Assembly: GCA_005239435.1 (NCBI GenBank)
Contig: SZNP01000006.1
Coordinates: 186,001-250,000, forward strand
Direction: 5' to 3'
DNA length: 64,000 nucleotides
From: Halorussus salinisoli
Lineage (GTDB): Archaea > Halobacteriota > Halobacteria > Halobacteriales > Haladaptataceae
Numbering within the stretch: position 1 is the stretch's first letter; every line of letters starts with the position of its first letter. The notes under the pieces were generated by a model. That model searched no databases, had not been told where the DNA came from, and was given only the letters and a program-made list of their open reading frames with translations. Positions 43,571 to 52,784 of the stretch are shown here, piece after piece. A program made the translations under genes and the position numbers.

Positions 43571-45667
43571 CTATGTCGTCCTCAGGTGGTCGGTCGAGGG
43601 TTCGTACACCTCGCCCTTCTGCTTCAGTTTGTCTATCTCGTGTTCGGCCTTCGACTGCTCCATACCGATCTCGTCGGCGCGGGACATCACCTCGTCGACG
43701 GGCGCACCCTCCTCGTAGTCCTCCTCGATTTCGCTGATGAGCTGCTTGAGGTTCTTGATGCGGTCGCGCTGGGACTTCGACTGGCCGGTCTCGACCACGT
43801 CGGCGTCGAACTGCCCGGTCTCGGGGTCCACGCCGATGTCCTGGAGGCACGACCGGGTGATTTTGACCGACCGCTCGGCGTCCTCCATTTCGACGGTGTC
43901 CGAGAGTCGGACGCGCGCGCTGGCCTCCGCGAGGCGGACGAGCGCCTCCAGTTTCCGCGCGGTGACCGGAACCGGGGCGTCCTCGTCGGCACCTTTCGTC
44001 CGCAGGTCGACGTAGAAATCCCGGATGCGCTCCATCGCCTCGTCGGTCATCGTCGGGAAGCAGTTGCGTTTCGAGTAGGCGATGTACTTCCGAAGGAGGT
44101 CGGGGTCGATGGCGGGCGCGACCTCCTGGGTCTCGTCGTCGACCTCCTCCTGGGAGATGTTGGGAGCGCTCATCTCCGTGCGCTGGGTGTTCAGTTGGCC
44201 CGCGTAGTTCGTCTGGAGGATGTGTTCGGCCAGTCGCTTGTCCTCTTCCTCGTCGGGTTGGTCGGTGACGGTGAAGATGAGGTCGAACCGCGAGATGAGC
44301 GCGGGTTCGAGGTCGATCTGCTCGCCGATGGGTTCGTACTGGTCGAACCGGCCGTACTTGGGGTTGGCCGCTCCGAGTAGCGAACACCGGGACTTGAGCG
44401 TGGCGTTGATGCCCGCCTTCGAGACGGAAATCTTCTGCTGTTCGAGCGCCTCGTGCATCGCGCTCCTGTCGTCCGGGGCCATCTTGTCGAGTTCGTCCAC
44501 CGCCGCGATGCCTTTGTCCGCGAGGACGAGCGCACCGGCTTCGAGAGTCCACTGTTGGCCGTCGCCGAAGTCGTCGCGGACCGCGGCGGCCGTGAGACCC
44601 GCCGAGGACGAACCCTTGCCGGAGGTGTAGACCGACCGCGGGGCGATGTTCTGGACGTACGAAATCATCTGCGACTTACCCGTACCGGGATCCCCTATCA
44701 ACAGCATGTGGAGGTCGCCGCGAATCCGGGATTCGTCGGGCAGATGCTTGGTGACGCCCGAGAACAACTGGAGAATCATCGCCAGTTTCTCCTCGTCGTA
44801 GCCGTAGATGGCGGGTGCCATCGAGTCGACCATCTGCTCGTAGATGTCGTTTTCCTGGGAGAGTTCGACGATCTCCTTCTTGTCCTCGTCGGTGATGTCC
44901 ATCTCCTCGAACTCCTCGTCCTCGATGGTCACCGAGATACCGTCCATGTACACGTCGAAGACGGCGGACTTGTCCTGACCGCTCCCCTGCTGTTCGAGGT
45001 GGAGGATGCCCGTGACGCGGACGTGGTCGCCGGGCGTCACCTCGCCCGTGATGTCGTCCTCGATGTGAACGTCGATGCTCTGGGGCGTCTCGCCGCCGCG
45101 GAGTCCCTCGGGACTCTCCTGTATGCGGAGTTTCTGGGAGTCCACGAACTCCGACTGGTCGAAGTTGATCTGGAACGGTCCCTGTCGCTCACAGCCCTGA
45201 CACTCGTGAGGTTCCTGAAAGTCGCCACCGCTCTGCGGAATGTACGTCAGCGTGCCGCATCGCTGGCACTCGAAGGCGGCCTCCTGAATCTTGGGTCGGA
45301 CGTTGGTCGCCTTCCGGACGATGCCCTGCACGCTGACCAGCGTGTTGACGTGGCGAGCGCGAATCTCGCGGATGTCGGTCTGCTGGTCCAGATTCTCGAT
45401 TCGGACGTGTGCCTGCCCGAGACTCACGTCCACCGGGAGGTCGTAGAGGCGGAGTGCTTCCTCGGCGTACTCGCGTAGCTGTTCGGGTTGGGAGACGAAG
45501 TCGTCCGCGAGGTCTGCGTCGTACCGATAGAGGTCGGTCCAATCGATGTTCAGCGACCGCTGTTCGTTCGGGTAGTTCTGGGCGAGTTCCCCGATTTCGT
45601 CGCTGTAGTACCGCCGGTAGAACTGCTCGAAGTTATCAATCAGCTCTGTATTCTCCGCGCGAGCCAT
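43571..45667 (-). CDS. mcm: Replicative DNA helicase MCM
   Basis: This 698-residue hexameric helicase unwinds DNA at the fork. The N-terminal zinc site is ECQRCG...ECQGCERQ (about 133-160). The AAA+ core has Walker A GDPGTGKSQ (about 325), Walker B AAVDELDKM (about 386), and sensor/arginine-finger ISRFDLIF (about 460). A C-terminal winged helix (EEGAPVDEVMSRADEIGMEQSKAEHEIDKLKQKG) follows. No intein is present at Walker A or other known sites, which is notable because haloarchaeal MCMs often carry one. It is a single gene, not in an operon with neighbours. Confidence 0.96.
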   Translation of the reverse strand: MARAENTELIDNFEQFYRRYYSDEIGELAQNYPNEQRSLNIDWTDLYRYDADLADDFVSQPEQLREYAEEALRLYDLPVDVSLGQAHVRIENLDQQTDIREIRARHVNTLVSVQGIVRKATNVRPKIQEAAFECQRCGTLTYIPQSGGDFQEPHECQGCERQGPFQINFDQSEFVDSQKLRIQESPEGLRGGETPQSIDVHIEDDITGEVTPGDHVRVTGILHLEQQGSGQDKSAVFDVYMDGISVTIEDEEFEEMDITDEDKKEIVELSQENDIYEQMVDSMAPAIYGYDEEKLAMILQLFSGVTKHLPDESRIRGDLHMLLIGDPGTGKSQMISYVQNIAPRSVYTSGKGSSSAGLTAAAVRDDFGDGQQWTLEAGALVLADKGIAAVDELDKMAPDDRSAMHEALEQQKISVSKAGINATLKSRCSLLGAANPKYGRFDQYEPIGEQIDLEPALISRFDLIFTVTDQPDEEEDKRLAEHILQTNYAGQLNTQRTEMSAPNISQEEVDDETQEVAPAIDPDLLRKYIAYSKRNCFPTMTDEAMERIRDFYVDLRTKGADEDAPVPVTARKLEALVRLAEASARVRLSDTVEMEDAERSVKITRSCLQDIGVDPETGQFDADVVETGQSKSQRDRIKNLKQLISEIEEDYEEGAPVDEVMSRADEIGMEQSKAEHEIDKLKQKGEVYEPSTDHLRTT

Positions 45668-45793
45668 TCAACCACTCTTAGTTCCTCATCCTGTAAGAAG
45701 TTTCGTAAACGCACTGAAAGTGAAACCGCCCGGGAGCGGGCGGGTCGGACGGAACGTGTCGGACGGGGGGAAACGTCCCGCGCGGACGGACTG

Positions 45794-46489
45794 CTACCCG
45801 CCGAGATAGAGCTTCGAGACCGCCTCGTTGTCCACGAGGTCGGCCGCGACGTCCTCGAATCGGACGGTACCCTGGTCGAGTACGTAGCCGTGGTCGGAGA
45901 TACCGAGTCCCTTCGTGGCGTTCTGCTCGACCAGGAGAATCGCGGTGACCAGCTCGTTGACGGCCTGGACGTGCCCGAACACGTCGTCGGCAGTGTTGGG
46001 CGCGAGTCCGGCCGACGGTTCGTCGACGAGCGACACGTCCGGTTCCATCACGAGCGCACGGGCGAACGCCAGCACCTGTCGTTGCCCGCCGGACAGGGTA
46101 CGGGCTTTCGCCGAACGCTTCTCGTCCAAGAGGGAGAACCGCTCGTACAGTTGGTCGATTACCTCCGAGAGACCGTCCTCACGGGCGACACCGCCCATTC
46201 GAAGGTTCTCGTCGTTAGTGAGCGAACCGAACACGTTGTCGGTCTGCGGTACGTAGTCGATTCCCTCCCGAACGATGTCCTCGGGAGCCATACCTCCGAT
46301 TTCGCTGCCGTGGTACTCGACGGTTCCTTCCCACGGCGTCAGCATGCCGAAAGCGGTCTTGAGAACCGTCGACTTGCCGGCACCGTTGGGTCCGATGAGA
46401 CAGACGATTTCGCCGGCGTCGAGGTGTAGCGAGCAGTCGAGGATTCCCGGTTTTCGCCCGTTTCGTTCAGCTATCCAGAGAAGAAAAGT
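45794..46489 (-). pseudogene. 5'-truncated LivF-type ABC transporter ATPase
   Basis: From ILDCSLHLDAGEIVCLIGPNGAGKSTVLK onward this is a good branched-chain amino-acid (LivF) ATPase. Walker A is GPNGAGKST, the signature is LSGGQRQ, and Walker B is VSLVDEPSAG with the His-equivalent replaced in LLVEQN. The family N terminus (LxVxDLxxGYG) is missing: upstream in frame reads TFLLWIAERNGRKPG with no ATG, GTG or TTG in reach. The only in-frame ATG lies 700 bases away, antisense inside the proline dehydrogenase gene. No livGHMK genes are here. I read it as a remnant, though use of a non-standard start cannot be excluded. Confidence 0.65.
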
Positions 46490-46534
46490 ATGGTCGGGTG
46501 CCCGTATAGGTGGATTGCGTCGAGAGCGTGACTC

Positions 46535-47362
46535 GTGATACCCCCGATCGCTAATAACTTCGTGGCTGGCGAGACGCCGGAGGCGGCGCTGGCACACGTG
46601 AACGGGCTGAACGACCGAGGCGTAGCCGCCATTTTGAACCTGCTCGGCGAACACTACGAGGACCGCGCGGCGGCGGACGCAGACGCCGACGCGTACGTCG
46701 AACTCGCGCAGTCGATAGCAGACGGGGAGTCGGACGCCTGCCTCTCCGTCAAACCGAGTCAGATCGGCCTGGGAGTGAGCGAAGCGGCCTTTCGGGAGAA
46801 CTTGGCCCGAATCGTCGGGGCCGCCGACTGCTTCGTCTGGATCGACATGGAAGACCACGAGACGACCGACGTTACGCTGGACGCCTTCGAGCGTCACGCC
46901 CGCGAGACGGACGGTCGGGTCGGCGTCTGCGTGCAGGCGAACCTCAAGCGCACGCGCGGCGACCTCGAACGACTCGCCGACCTCCCCGGCAAGGTCCGAC
47001 TCGTCAAGGGCGCGTACGACGAACCCGCGGAGATCGCCTACGAGAAGAAGGCGCGCGTCGACGAGTCGTACCGGGAGTGTCTGTCGTTCATGTTCCGCGA
47101 GTTCGACGACGGCGTCGCCGTCGGCAGTCACGACCCCGAGATGGTCGAGTTGGCAGAGCGACTCCACGACGAGCACGGGACCTCCTACGAGGTACAGATG
47201 CTGATGGGCGTCCGCGAAGAGGCACAGTTCGACCTCGCTCGTGACGCGGACGTCTACCAGTACATCCCGTACGGGAGCAAGTGGTTCTCCTACTTCTACC
47301 GGCGGATTCGGGAGCAGAAATCGAACGCGCTGTTCGCGTTGCGGGCCATCGTCGGTCGCTGA
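46535..47362 (+). CDS. putA: Proline dehydrogenase
   Basis: This FAD enzyme oxidises proline to pyrroline-5-carboxylate. The 275-residue TIM-barrel protein shows CLSVKPSQIGLG (about 69-80), VQANLKRTRGDLERL, VRLVKGAYDEPAEIAY (about 155-170), and the substrate-binding C-terminal helix YFYRRIREQKSN with the RRxxE pair. Its length matches monofunctional PRODH. It begins with GTG. The regulator and aldehyde dehydrogenase genes follow directly, making a complete proline-to-glutamate module. Its promoter abuts the truncated LivF gene. Confidence 0.92.
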   Translation: MIPPIANNFVAGETPEAALAHVNGLNDRGVAAILNLLGEHYEDRAAADADADAYVELAQSIADGESDACLSVKPSQIGLGVSEAAFRENLARIVGAADCFVWIDMEDHETTDVTLDAFERHARETDGRVGVCVQANLKRTRGDLERLADLPGKVRLVKGAYDEPAEIAYEKKARVDESYRECLSFMFREFDDGVAVGSHDPEMVELAERLHDEHGTSYEVQMLMGVREEAQFDLARDADVYQYIPYGSKWFSYFYRRIREQKSNALFALRAIVGR

Positions 47363-47419
47363 ACTGGGCAGTAGCCGTGTCCCGAGTCAGTTTCCCGAAG
47401 TCGCTCCCGAACCGGACGA

Positions 47420-48142
47420 CTACGGATCGAGCATCTTCGATTCGGCCTTTCGCAGGTGTTCCAGCAGCGTCGTCTTCGAGACGTCGAGGTCGGTCGCCAG
47501 TTCGCGGGTCGACGTCTGGCGAGGCCACTCGTAGTAGCCCTCCTCCCGGGCGTGTTCGAACACTTTTCGCTGCGTGGTCGTGAGCGTGTCGAGTCGCTGG
47601 TCGCGCGGGGAGCGGCCGTTCGAGTCGGAGGCGGTGATAGAGTCGACGCTCACTTCGGCATTCGCCCGTTCGCGGACGTTCCGTAGCGCGTCTTCGATTT
47701 CCGACCGCTCGCCCGCGAAACCCACGTGCCACTCCTCCCTACCGTTCTCTATCCGAACCGGTGCGCTGTGGACGAACCCGTTCTCCAGCAGCGTCGGGCA
47801 GACCATGTCGTCCGGGTTGTACTCCAGGAAGAACTCCCGGACGACGTTGCCCGGAGCGTTGCGAGCGCGTCCGAATCGCTCCTGTAGTTCCAACAGTTCG
47901 CCAGCGCGGTCGGACGCGCGGATGGCATCGAGAAGACTCTCTATCTCGGCGTCGTCCTCGGCGAACGCCGTGAACAGGCCGCGAACCGACGAGGACGACC
48001 CGGCGCGGGCCAGCGGCGAGTCGTAAATGGCATGCGCTAACACCCCACCGCCGGTCCGTTCGGTCGCCTCGATAGCCCAACAGTTCGGGTGCCATAGGTC
48101 GAGCGTCAGTCGCGTCCCCGGGATCTGATCCGCGAGATTCAT
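47420..48142 (-). CDS. HTH-10 (Bat-like) family transcriptional regulator of the proline module
   Basis: The 240-residue protein has an N-terminal sensing region without recognisable cofactor motifs. A C-terminal HTH-10 domain follows (about 188-238: LTTTQRKVFEHAREEGYYEWPRQTSTRELATDLDVSKTTLLEHLRKAE). It stands between the proline dehydrogenase and aldehyde dehydrogenase genes and is divergent from the latter. That is the usual place for the proline-inducible activator in haloarchaea. Two CCATGGTCGG sites lie in the shared promoter. Proline as effector is inferred. Confidence 0.85.
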   Translation of the reverse strand: MNLADQIPGTRLTLDLWHPNCWAIEATERTGGGVLAHAIYDSPLARAGSSSSVRGLFTAFAEDDAEIESLLDAIRASDRAGELLELQERFGRARNAPGNVVREFFLEYNPDDMVCPTLLENGFVHSAPVRIENGREEWHVGFAGERSEIEDALRNVRERANAEVSVDSITASDSNGRSPRDQRLDTLTTTQRKVFEHAREEGYYEWPRQTSTRELATDLDVSKTTLLEHLRKAESKMLDP

Positions 48143-48194
48143 TCGTAGTATAGCCCTCGTGGGTTCTTGTGTATGCCGTTTTCACAACCCCGGC

Positions 48195-48277
48195 CCGACC
48201 ATGGTCGGTGTGGGTCGGGTTGTCGACCGTCGCTCGCGACGTCGACCGGTCGGAGTCCGCCACCCGTCCATGGTCGG
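48195..48277. promoter_or_regulatory. Two CCATGGTCGG sites in the divergent promoter region
   Basis: CCGACCATGGTCGG at 48195-48208 is a perfect 14-bp palindrome. CCATGGTCGG recurs at 48268-48277. The spacing is about 70 bases, between the divergent starts at 48142 and 48315. These are good candidates for the HTH-10 regulator site. Confidence 0.45.
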
Positions 48278-48314
48278 AGGGGGAGTTTGGCGCTCTCCCA
48301 CGACAGGAACAGCA

Positions 48315-49838
48315 GTGGCAGAGACACACCGACACTACGTCGACGGGGAATGGATTTCCGGCGAAGGCGACGAGACGTTCACGAGCGAGAACCCGGCGAG
48401 CGGCGAGACGCTCGGCGAGTTCCACCGCGGGACGCCCGCCGACGTCGACCGCGCGGTCGACGCCGCGAGCGAGGCGTTCGAGGAGTGGCGCGAACTCTCG
48501 CGCATCGACCGCGCGGAGTACCTCTGGGACGTGTATCACGCGCTGAAAGAGCGCACCGACGAACTCGGCGAGATAGTGACCAGGGAGTGCGGGAAGGAGA
48601 TCTCCGAAGGGAAGGCCGACGTGGTCGAGGCCGCACACATGGTCGAGTGGGCCGCGGGCGACGCCCGACATCCGAAAGGCGACATCGTTCCCTCGGAAAT
48701 CGCCGCGAAGGACGCCTACATGCGGCGCAAGCCCCGCGGCGTCACGGGTTGCATCACGCCGTGGAACTTCCCGGTCGCCATCCCGTACTGGCATATGGCC
48801 GTCGCGCTGGTCGAGGGCAACACCGTCGTGTTCAAACCTGCCGAGCAGACGCCGAAGTGCGCCCACGTCGTCGCGGAGATGTTCGCGGACGCGGGGCTCC
48901 CGGACGGCGTCTTCAACATGGTGCAGGGCTTCGGCGACGCCGGCAACGCCATCGTGGAATCGGACGACGTGGACACCGTGCTGTTCACGGGGTCGGCCGA
49001 GGTCGGTCACGGTATCGCGGAGTCGGTCGCCGCGGACCCCGGCAAGCGCGTCGCCTGCGAGATGGGCGGGAAGAACGCCGTCGTCGTCACCGACGAGGCG
49101 GACCTCGACGTCGCCGTCCACGCCGCAGTGATGTCTTCGTTCAAGACGACGGGCCAGCGCTGCGTCTCGGCCGAACGCCTCGTGGTACACGCCGACGTGT
49201 ACGACGAGTTCAAGGCTCGCTTCGCGGAAGCGGCGGCCGAAGTCGCGGTCGGCGACCCCCTCAACGAGGAGACGTTCATGGGCCCGCTGGTCGAGGCGGG
49301 CCACCACGAGAAAGTACGGAGCTACAACGAACTCGCGAGAGACGAGGGCGTAAACGTCCTCGTCGACCGGACGGACCTCGACGCCGCGGAGATTCCCGAC
49401 GGCCACGAGGACGGCCACTGGATCGGCCCGTTCGTCTACGAGGCCGACGCCGACGCGGACCTGCGTTGCACCCACGAAGAGGTGTTCGGCCCGCACGTCG
49501 CGCTCCTCGAATACGAGGGCGGCATCGAACGCGCCGTCGAGATACAGAACGACACGAACTACGGACTCGCCGGGGCGGTCATCTCGGAGGACTACCGTCA
49601 GATCAACTACTACCGCGACAACGCCGAAATCGGCCTCGCCTACGGCAATCTACCGTGTATCGGCGCGGAGGTCCAACTGCCGTTCGGCGGCGTGAAGAAG
49701 TCGGGCAACGGCTACCCCAGCGCCCGCGAGGTCATCGAGGCCGTCACCGACCGGACCGCGTGGACGCTGAACAACTCGAAAGATATCGAGATGGCGCAAG
49801 GACTCTCCGCGGAGGTCACGACCGGTGACGACGACTGA
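48315..49838 (+). CDS. Aldehyde dehydrogenase, likely L-glutamate gamma-semialdehyde (P5C) dehydrogenase
   Basis: The 507-residue NAD(P)-dependent enzyme has the catalytic Cys near residue 283 in TTGQRCVSAERL and the general-base Glu in VACEMGGKNAVVV (about 249). It also has WNFPVAIPYWHM (about 151-162) and FTGSAEVGHGIAES. Next to proline dehydrogenase it should oxidise P5C/glutamate semialdehyde to glutamate. Close relatives are annotated as succinate-semialdehyde or glyceraldehyde dehydrogenases, so specificity rests on context. GTG 48315 is chosen because the family N terminus (ETHRHYVDGEWI) starts there. Confidence 0.88.
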   Translation: MAETHRHYVDGEWISGEGDETFTSENPASGETLGEFHRGTPADVDRAVDAASEAFEEWRELSRIDRAEYLWDVYHALKERTDELGEIVTRECGKEISEGKADVVEAAHMVEWAAGDARHPKGDIVPSEIAAKDAYMRRKPRGVTGCITPWNFPVAIPYWHMAVALVEGNTVVFKPAEQTPKCAHVVAEMFADAGLPDGVFNMVQGFGDAGNAIVESDDVDTVLFTGSAEVGHGIAESVAADPGKRVACEMGGKNAVVVTDEADLDVAVHAAVMSSFKTTGQRCVSAERLVVHADVYDEFKARFAEAAAEVAVGDPLNEETFMGPLVEAGHHEKVRSYNELARDEGVNVLVDRTDLDAAEIPDGHEDGHWIGPFVYEADADADLRCTHEEVFGPHVALLEYEGGIERAVEIQNDTNYGLAGAVISEDYRQINYYRDNAEIGLAYGNLPCIGAEVQLPFGGVKKSGNGYPSAREVIEAVTDRTAWTLNNSKDIEMAQGLSAEVTTGDDD

Positions 49839-49953
49839 GCCCACCGAGAGCGCCCGTCCGCCGTGCCCCGAGTGTGACGGGAGCGTACAACTCCGGACCG
49901 GAATCGAGACCTGCGAGCAGTGCGGGTGGGTCCGAGTGCAGGGCGCCGACTGA
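49825..49953 (+). CDS. 42-residue zinc-finger micro-protein
   Basis: A GTG-started frame overlaps the end of the aldehyde dehydrogenase gene by 14 bases. It encodes 42 residues with CPEC (14-17) and CEQCGW (30-35), a zinc-knuckle pair, and ends VRVQGAD. It is acidic at the start and fits the haloarchaeal class of tiny two-CPxC proteins. The overlap implies cotranslation with the dehydrogenase. It is shorter than common annotation limits. It could be a regulator or an RNA/protein-binding adaptor; the function is unknown. Confidence 0.7.
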   Translation: MTTTEPTESARPPCPECDGSVQLRTGIETCEQCGWVRVQGAD

Positions 49954-50290
49954 GTTCGGGCAACGGTAGCCTGAGAGATTGGCGTCGGTGCACGAGAGTT
50001 CCTCCTCGAACTCGGCGAACCCTTCCCTAAATCGGCTACCGACGGGAGACGGGTCTTCCCCGTGTGGCGCGTTCCGTTTCCGCTTTAAGTGGTTCTGGCG
50101 ACAACGGATAGATACGAAGGACTTCTCACCGGACGCAGACTACTCGACTAGCCCTGCGTGTCATCGTATCAATTCTGGCTGTGTCGCCACATCTGTATCT
50201 GACTTTACAGGAACGAGGTTCAGTAATCGTCGTTGCAGAAATCTAATCCAGATTACACTTATGAGGATGCCAGCCCTACGTCTACACGTG
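49954..50290. other. Intergenic region upstream of small membrane gene
   Basis: An in-frame opening runs through it, but the sequence has no acidic bias and no homologous feel. I see no gene. A TATA-like stretch TTACACTTATGAG (about 50250-50262) would place a transcript start close to ATG 50291. Confidence 0.4.
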
Positions 50291-50569
50291 ATGAGACACA
50301 CGCCGAACCAAGATCCGGCCCGACGGCTGGACCCGGCCTCGATGCACAGTCTCGGCTACACCCTCGTGGGGTCAGCACTGATGCTCTTCGGAACTGTCGC
50401 ACTGGTGCTGGCCGTCTCGTACCCCGTGAAAGCGACGGGCGCGGTCGTCCTCGCTGGCGCTAGCTGGTACGCAATTCGGACGTTCCGTCGCTTCTACCGG
50501 ACGCGAAAGCGCGCTGGCTGGACTCGCCACGTCTGCGTGCCCAAGACCGGCGTCTGTATAGAACTGTAG
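50291..50569 (+). CDS. Small membrane protein of unknown function
   Basis: The 92-residue protein has two hydrophobic helices (about 23-45, YTLVGSALMLFGTVALVLAV, and 50-63), then a basic RRFYRTRKRAGW and a short Cys-containing tail (HVCVPKTGVCIEL). ATG 50291 fits a leaderless start. ATG 50261 or 50267, in frame, are possible alternatives. No family is recognised. Confidence 0.55.
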   Translation: MRHTPNQDPARRLDPASMHSLGYTLVGSALMLFGTVALVLAVSYPVKATGAVVLAGASWYAIRTFRRFYRTRKRAGWTRHVCVPKTGVCIEL

Positions 50570-50697
50570 ACCGCGTTCTCCGTTCTTTTCCGGACGCCTC
50601 GACGCCTCCGGCCGTGACGCAAGGTTAACGCCGCGGCTTTTTCCCCACGTTTTTGCAAACGAGGGAGCGAAGCGACCGAGTGCAGCAAAAAGTGGGA

Positions 50698-50770
50698 TGG
50701 GACCGCCCGGATTCGAACCGGGGTTATCGGCACCCAAGGCCGAAAGGATACCAAGCTACCCCACGGTCCC
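50698..50770 (-). tRNA. tRNA-Pro (anticodon UGG)
   Basis: The minus strand folds into a standard cloverleaf. The acceptor GGGACCG pairs with CGGTCCC and the discriminator is A. The anticodon stem TCGGC/GCCGA encloses loop CTTGGGT (anticodon TGG). The T arm is CCCGG-TTCGAAT-CCGGG. CCA is not encoded. No intron is visible. Confidence 0.93.
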
Positions 50771-50909
50771 GCACCAGTTAGTAGCGCGGCAGTCCCTGTA
50801 AAGGGTTTCGTTTGCTTCGACCCGAGGCGGGAGAGAAACCAGAACATTTCTCTAAGAAACATTCAGTTATGTTACGAGCTCGTGTAGATGGGTGGAACGA
50901 ATGCGAATG

Positions 50910-52727
50910 CTACGTCACGCCCCAGAACGCCGCGATTCCGAGAGTCGTAGCGATGGCGAACAGCAGTTGGAGCGGTGCGCCGACCCGAATGTAGTCGGTG
51001 AACTTGTACCCGCCCGGCCCGTAGACGAAGAGGTTCGTCTGGTAGCCGACGGGCGTCATGAACGCGGTCGAGGCCGCGAACGTGACCGCCAGCACGAACG
51101 CGAAGGCGTTGGCGTCGAGTTGGGCGGCCGCTTGCACGGCCACCGGAATCATCAACACGACGCTGGCGTTGTTGCTGACGATGTTGGTCAGAACCGCGGT
51201 CACGACGTAGAACAGGCCGAGGACCGCGATTGCGGGGAGGAAGTCGGCCGACAGCACCAGCAGGTCGGCGATCAGGTCGGCCGCGCCGGTCTTCTGCATG
51301 GCGATGCCCAGCGGGATGACGCCAGCGAGCAGGAAGATGACGTCCCACTCCACGGCGTCGTACACCTCCGGTGGTTCGAGGACGCCCGTCACGACCATCA
51401 CCAGCGCACCAGCGAGCGCCGACACCATGATGGGAAGCACGTCGAGCGCGGCCACCGCGACCACGGCCCCGACGATGCCCACGGCCAGCGGAATCTTCGA
51501 CTCGCGGTAGTCGGGGCGCTCTATCTCCTGAGCCACGATGAAGTCGCGGTTGACGTTCAGCCGCGAGATGCTGTCGGGGGTGGCCTGTACGAGCAGGGTG
51601 TCGCCGACCTGCAACTCGGCGTTGTCCATGCGCTTGCGGATGTACTCGGGACCGCGCCGCAGGGCCAGCACCGTGGCGTCGTACCGGTCGCGGAAGTTGG
51701 CGGAGGCGAGCGTCTCGCCGACCAGCGAGGAGCGCGGTGCGACGACCACCTCCACGAGGCTCTGGTCGGCGCTACCGCGCTCGAGTTCGTCGGCGTCCAC
51801 GCTGACCTCCGGCAGGAGTTGGAGTCCTTCGGTGTCGATGAGACCCACGAGCGTCTCGCGGTCGGTCCGAAGCGCGAAGACGTCGCCCGTCTGAATCTCC
51901 TTCGGACCGAGCGGTTCCACGAACGTCCGGCCCTCGCGGATGAGTTGGACGAGGTCCACGTCCAGGTCGGTGTCGGTGAGCGCGTTCGCGACGGTTTGGC
52001 CGACCAGCGGCGAGCCTTCGGTGACCGTCACCTCGGTCAGATACTCCTCCAACTCGAACTCCTCGGTGAGGTCGTCCCTGACAGGAATCCGGCCGGGGGT
52101 GAGCCACCGGCCGAGCGTCATGAGGTAGACGGTGCCGACGATCGCGACCACGACGCCGAGTTGAGTGAACTCGAACATCGAGAAGGGCGCGCCCGCCACT
52201 CCGAGGTCGGCGGCGACCGCGCTCGCCAGGATGTTGGTCGAGGTACCGATGAGCGTGAGGGTGCCGCCGAACATCGAGGCGTACGAGAGCGGGAGCAGTA
52301 GTTTCGAGGGTGAGGTCTTCCCCTCGTGAGCGAGGTCCGTGACCATCGGCATGAGGATGGCGACCGCCGCCGTGTTGTTGATGAATCCCGAAATCGACCC
52401 GACGACGCCGATGGTCGCGCCGAGTTGACGGCTCTCGTCGTCCTTCGTGAACGCCGCTATCTTCCGGCCGAGAATCTGGACCGCGCCGGTTCGCTGGACG
52501 CCGTAGCTCAGGATGAACATCGCCAGCACGGTGACGGTCGCAGAACTGGCGAACCCCGAGACGCCCTCCGCGGGCGAGACCTGCGTCCACGGTTCCAGCA
52601 CCATCAGCGCCACCATGATGCCGATGGCGGTGATGTCGATGGGGACGGGTTCGGTGACGAACAGCACCAGCGCCGTGAGGATGACGAAGAAGACGACGAT
52701 GACGCCCGGCGTCAGCGAGAGCACCAC
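50910..52727 (-). CDS. SLC13 (DASS) family permease with two TrkA-C domains
   Basis: The 605-residue divalent anion:sodium symporter-type carrier has paired substrate/sodium motifs FINNTAAVAILMP (about 113-125) and VSNNASVVLMIP in the second half. Each half has about five helices. Between them (about 215-385) lie two RCK_C/TrkA-C domains (VTEGSPLVGQTVANAL... and VAPRSSLVGETLASANF), likely ligand-sensing. Substrates in the family are sulfate, phosphate or dicarboxylates; the one here is unknown. It stands alone downstream of tRNA-Pro. Confidence 0.88.
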   Translation of the reverse strand: MVLSLTPGVIVVFFVILTALVLFVTEPVPIDITAIGIMVALMVLEPWTQVSPAEGVSGFASSATVTVLAMFILSYGVQRTGAVQILGRKIAAFTKDDESRQLGATIGVVGSISGFINNTAAVAILMPMVTDLAHEGKTSPSKLLLPLSYASMFGGTLTLIGTSTNILASAVAADLGVAGAPFSMFEFTQLGVVVAIVGTVYLMTLGRWLTPGRIPVRDDLTEEFELEEYLTEVTVTEGSPLVGQTVANALTDTDLDVDLVQLIREGRTFVEPLGPKEIQTGDVFALRTDRETLVGLIDTEGLQLLPEVSVDADELERGSADQSLVEVVVAPRSSLVGETLASANFRDRYDATVLALRRGPEYIRKRMDNAELQVGDTLLVQATPDSISRLNVNRDFIVAQEIERPDYRESKIPLAVGIVGAVVAVAALDVLPIMVSALAGALVMVVTGVLEPPEVYDAVEWDVIFLLAGVIPLGIAMQKTGAADLIADLLVLSADFLPAIAVLGLFYVVTAVLTNIVSNNASVVLMIPVAVQAAAQLDANAFAFVLAVTFAASTAFMTPVGYQTNLFVYGPGGYKFTDYIRVGAPLQLLFAIATTLGIAAFWGVT

Positions 52728-52784
52728 GTCAGACTACAATTCGTGGAGCGTTCAAAAAACATACGACTACGGTGCGAAGGAGAG

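Noticed and set aside
43571-45667. Possible intein in MCM
   Set aside because: Walker A and other usual insertion points are uninterrupted and length is normal (698 residues).
48315-49838. Aldehyde dehydrogenase as DoeC of the ectoine pathway
   Set aside because: It lies about 10 kb outside the island and is paired with proline dehydrogenase and its regulator, so P5C oxidation is the simpler reading, though overlap in substrate cannot be excluded.
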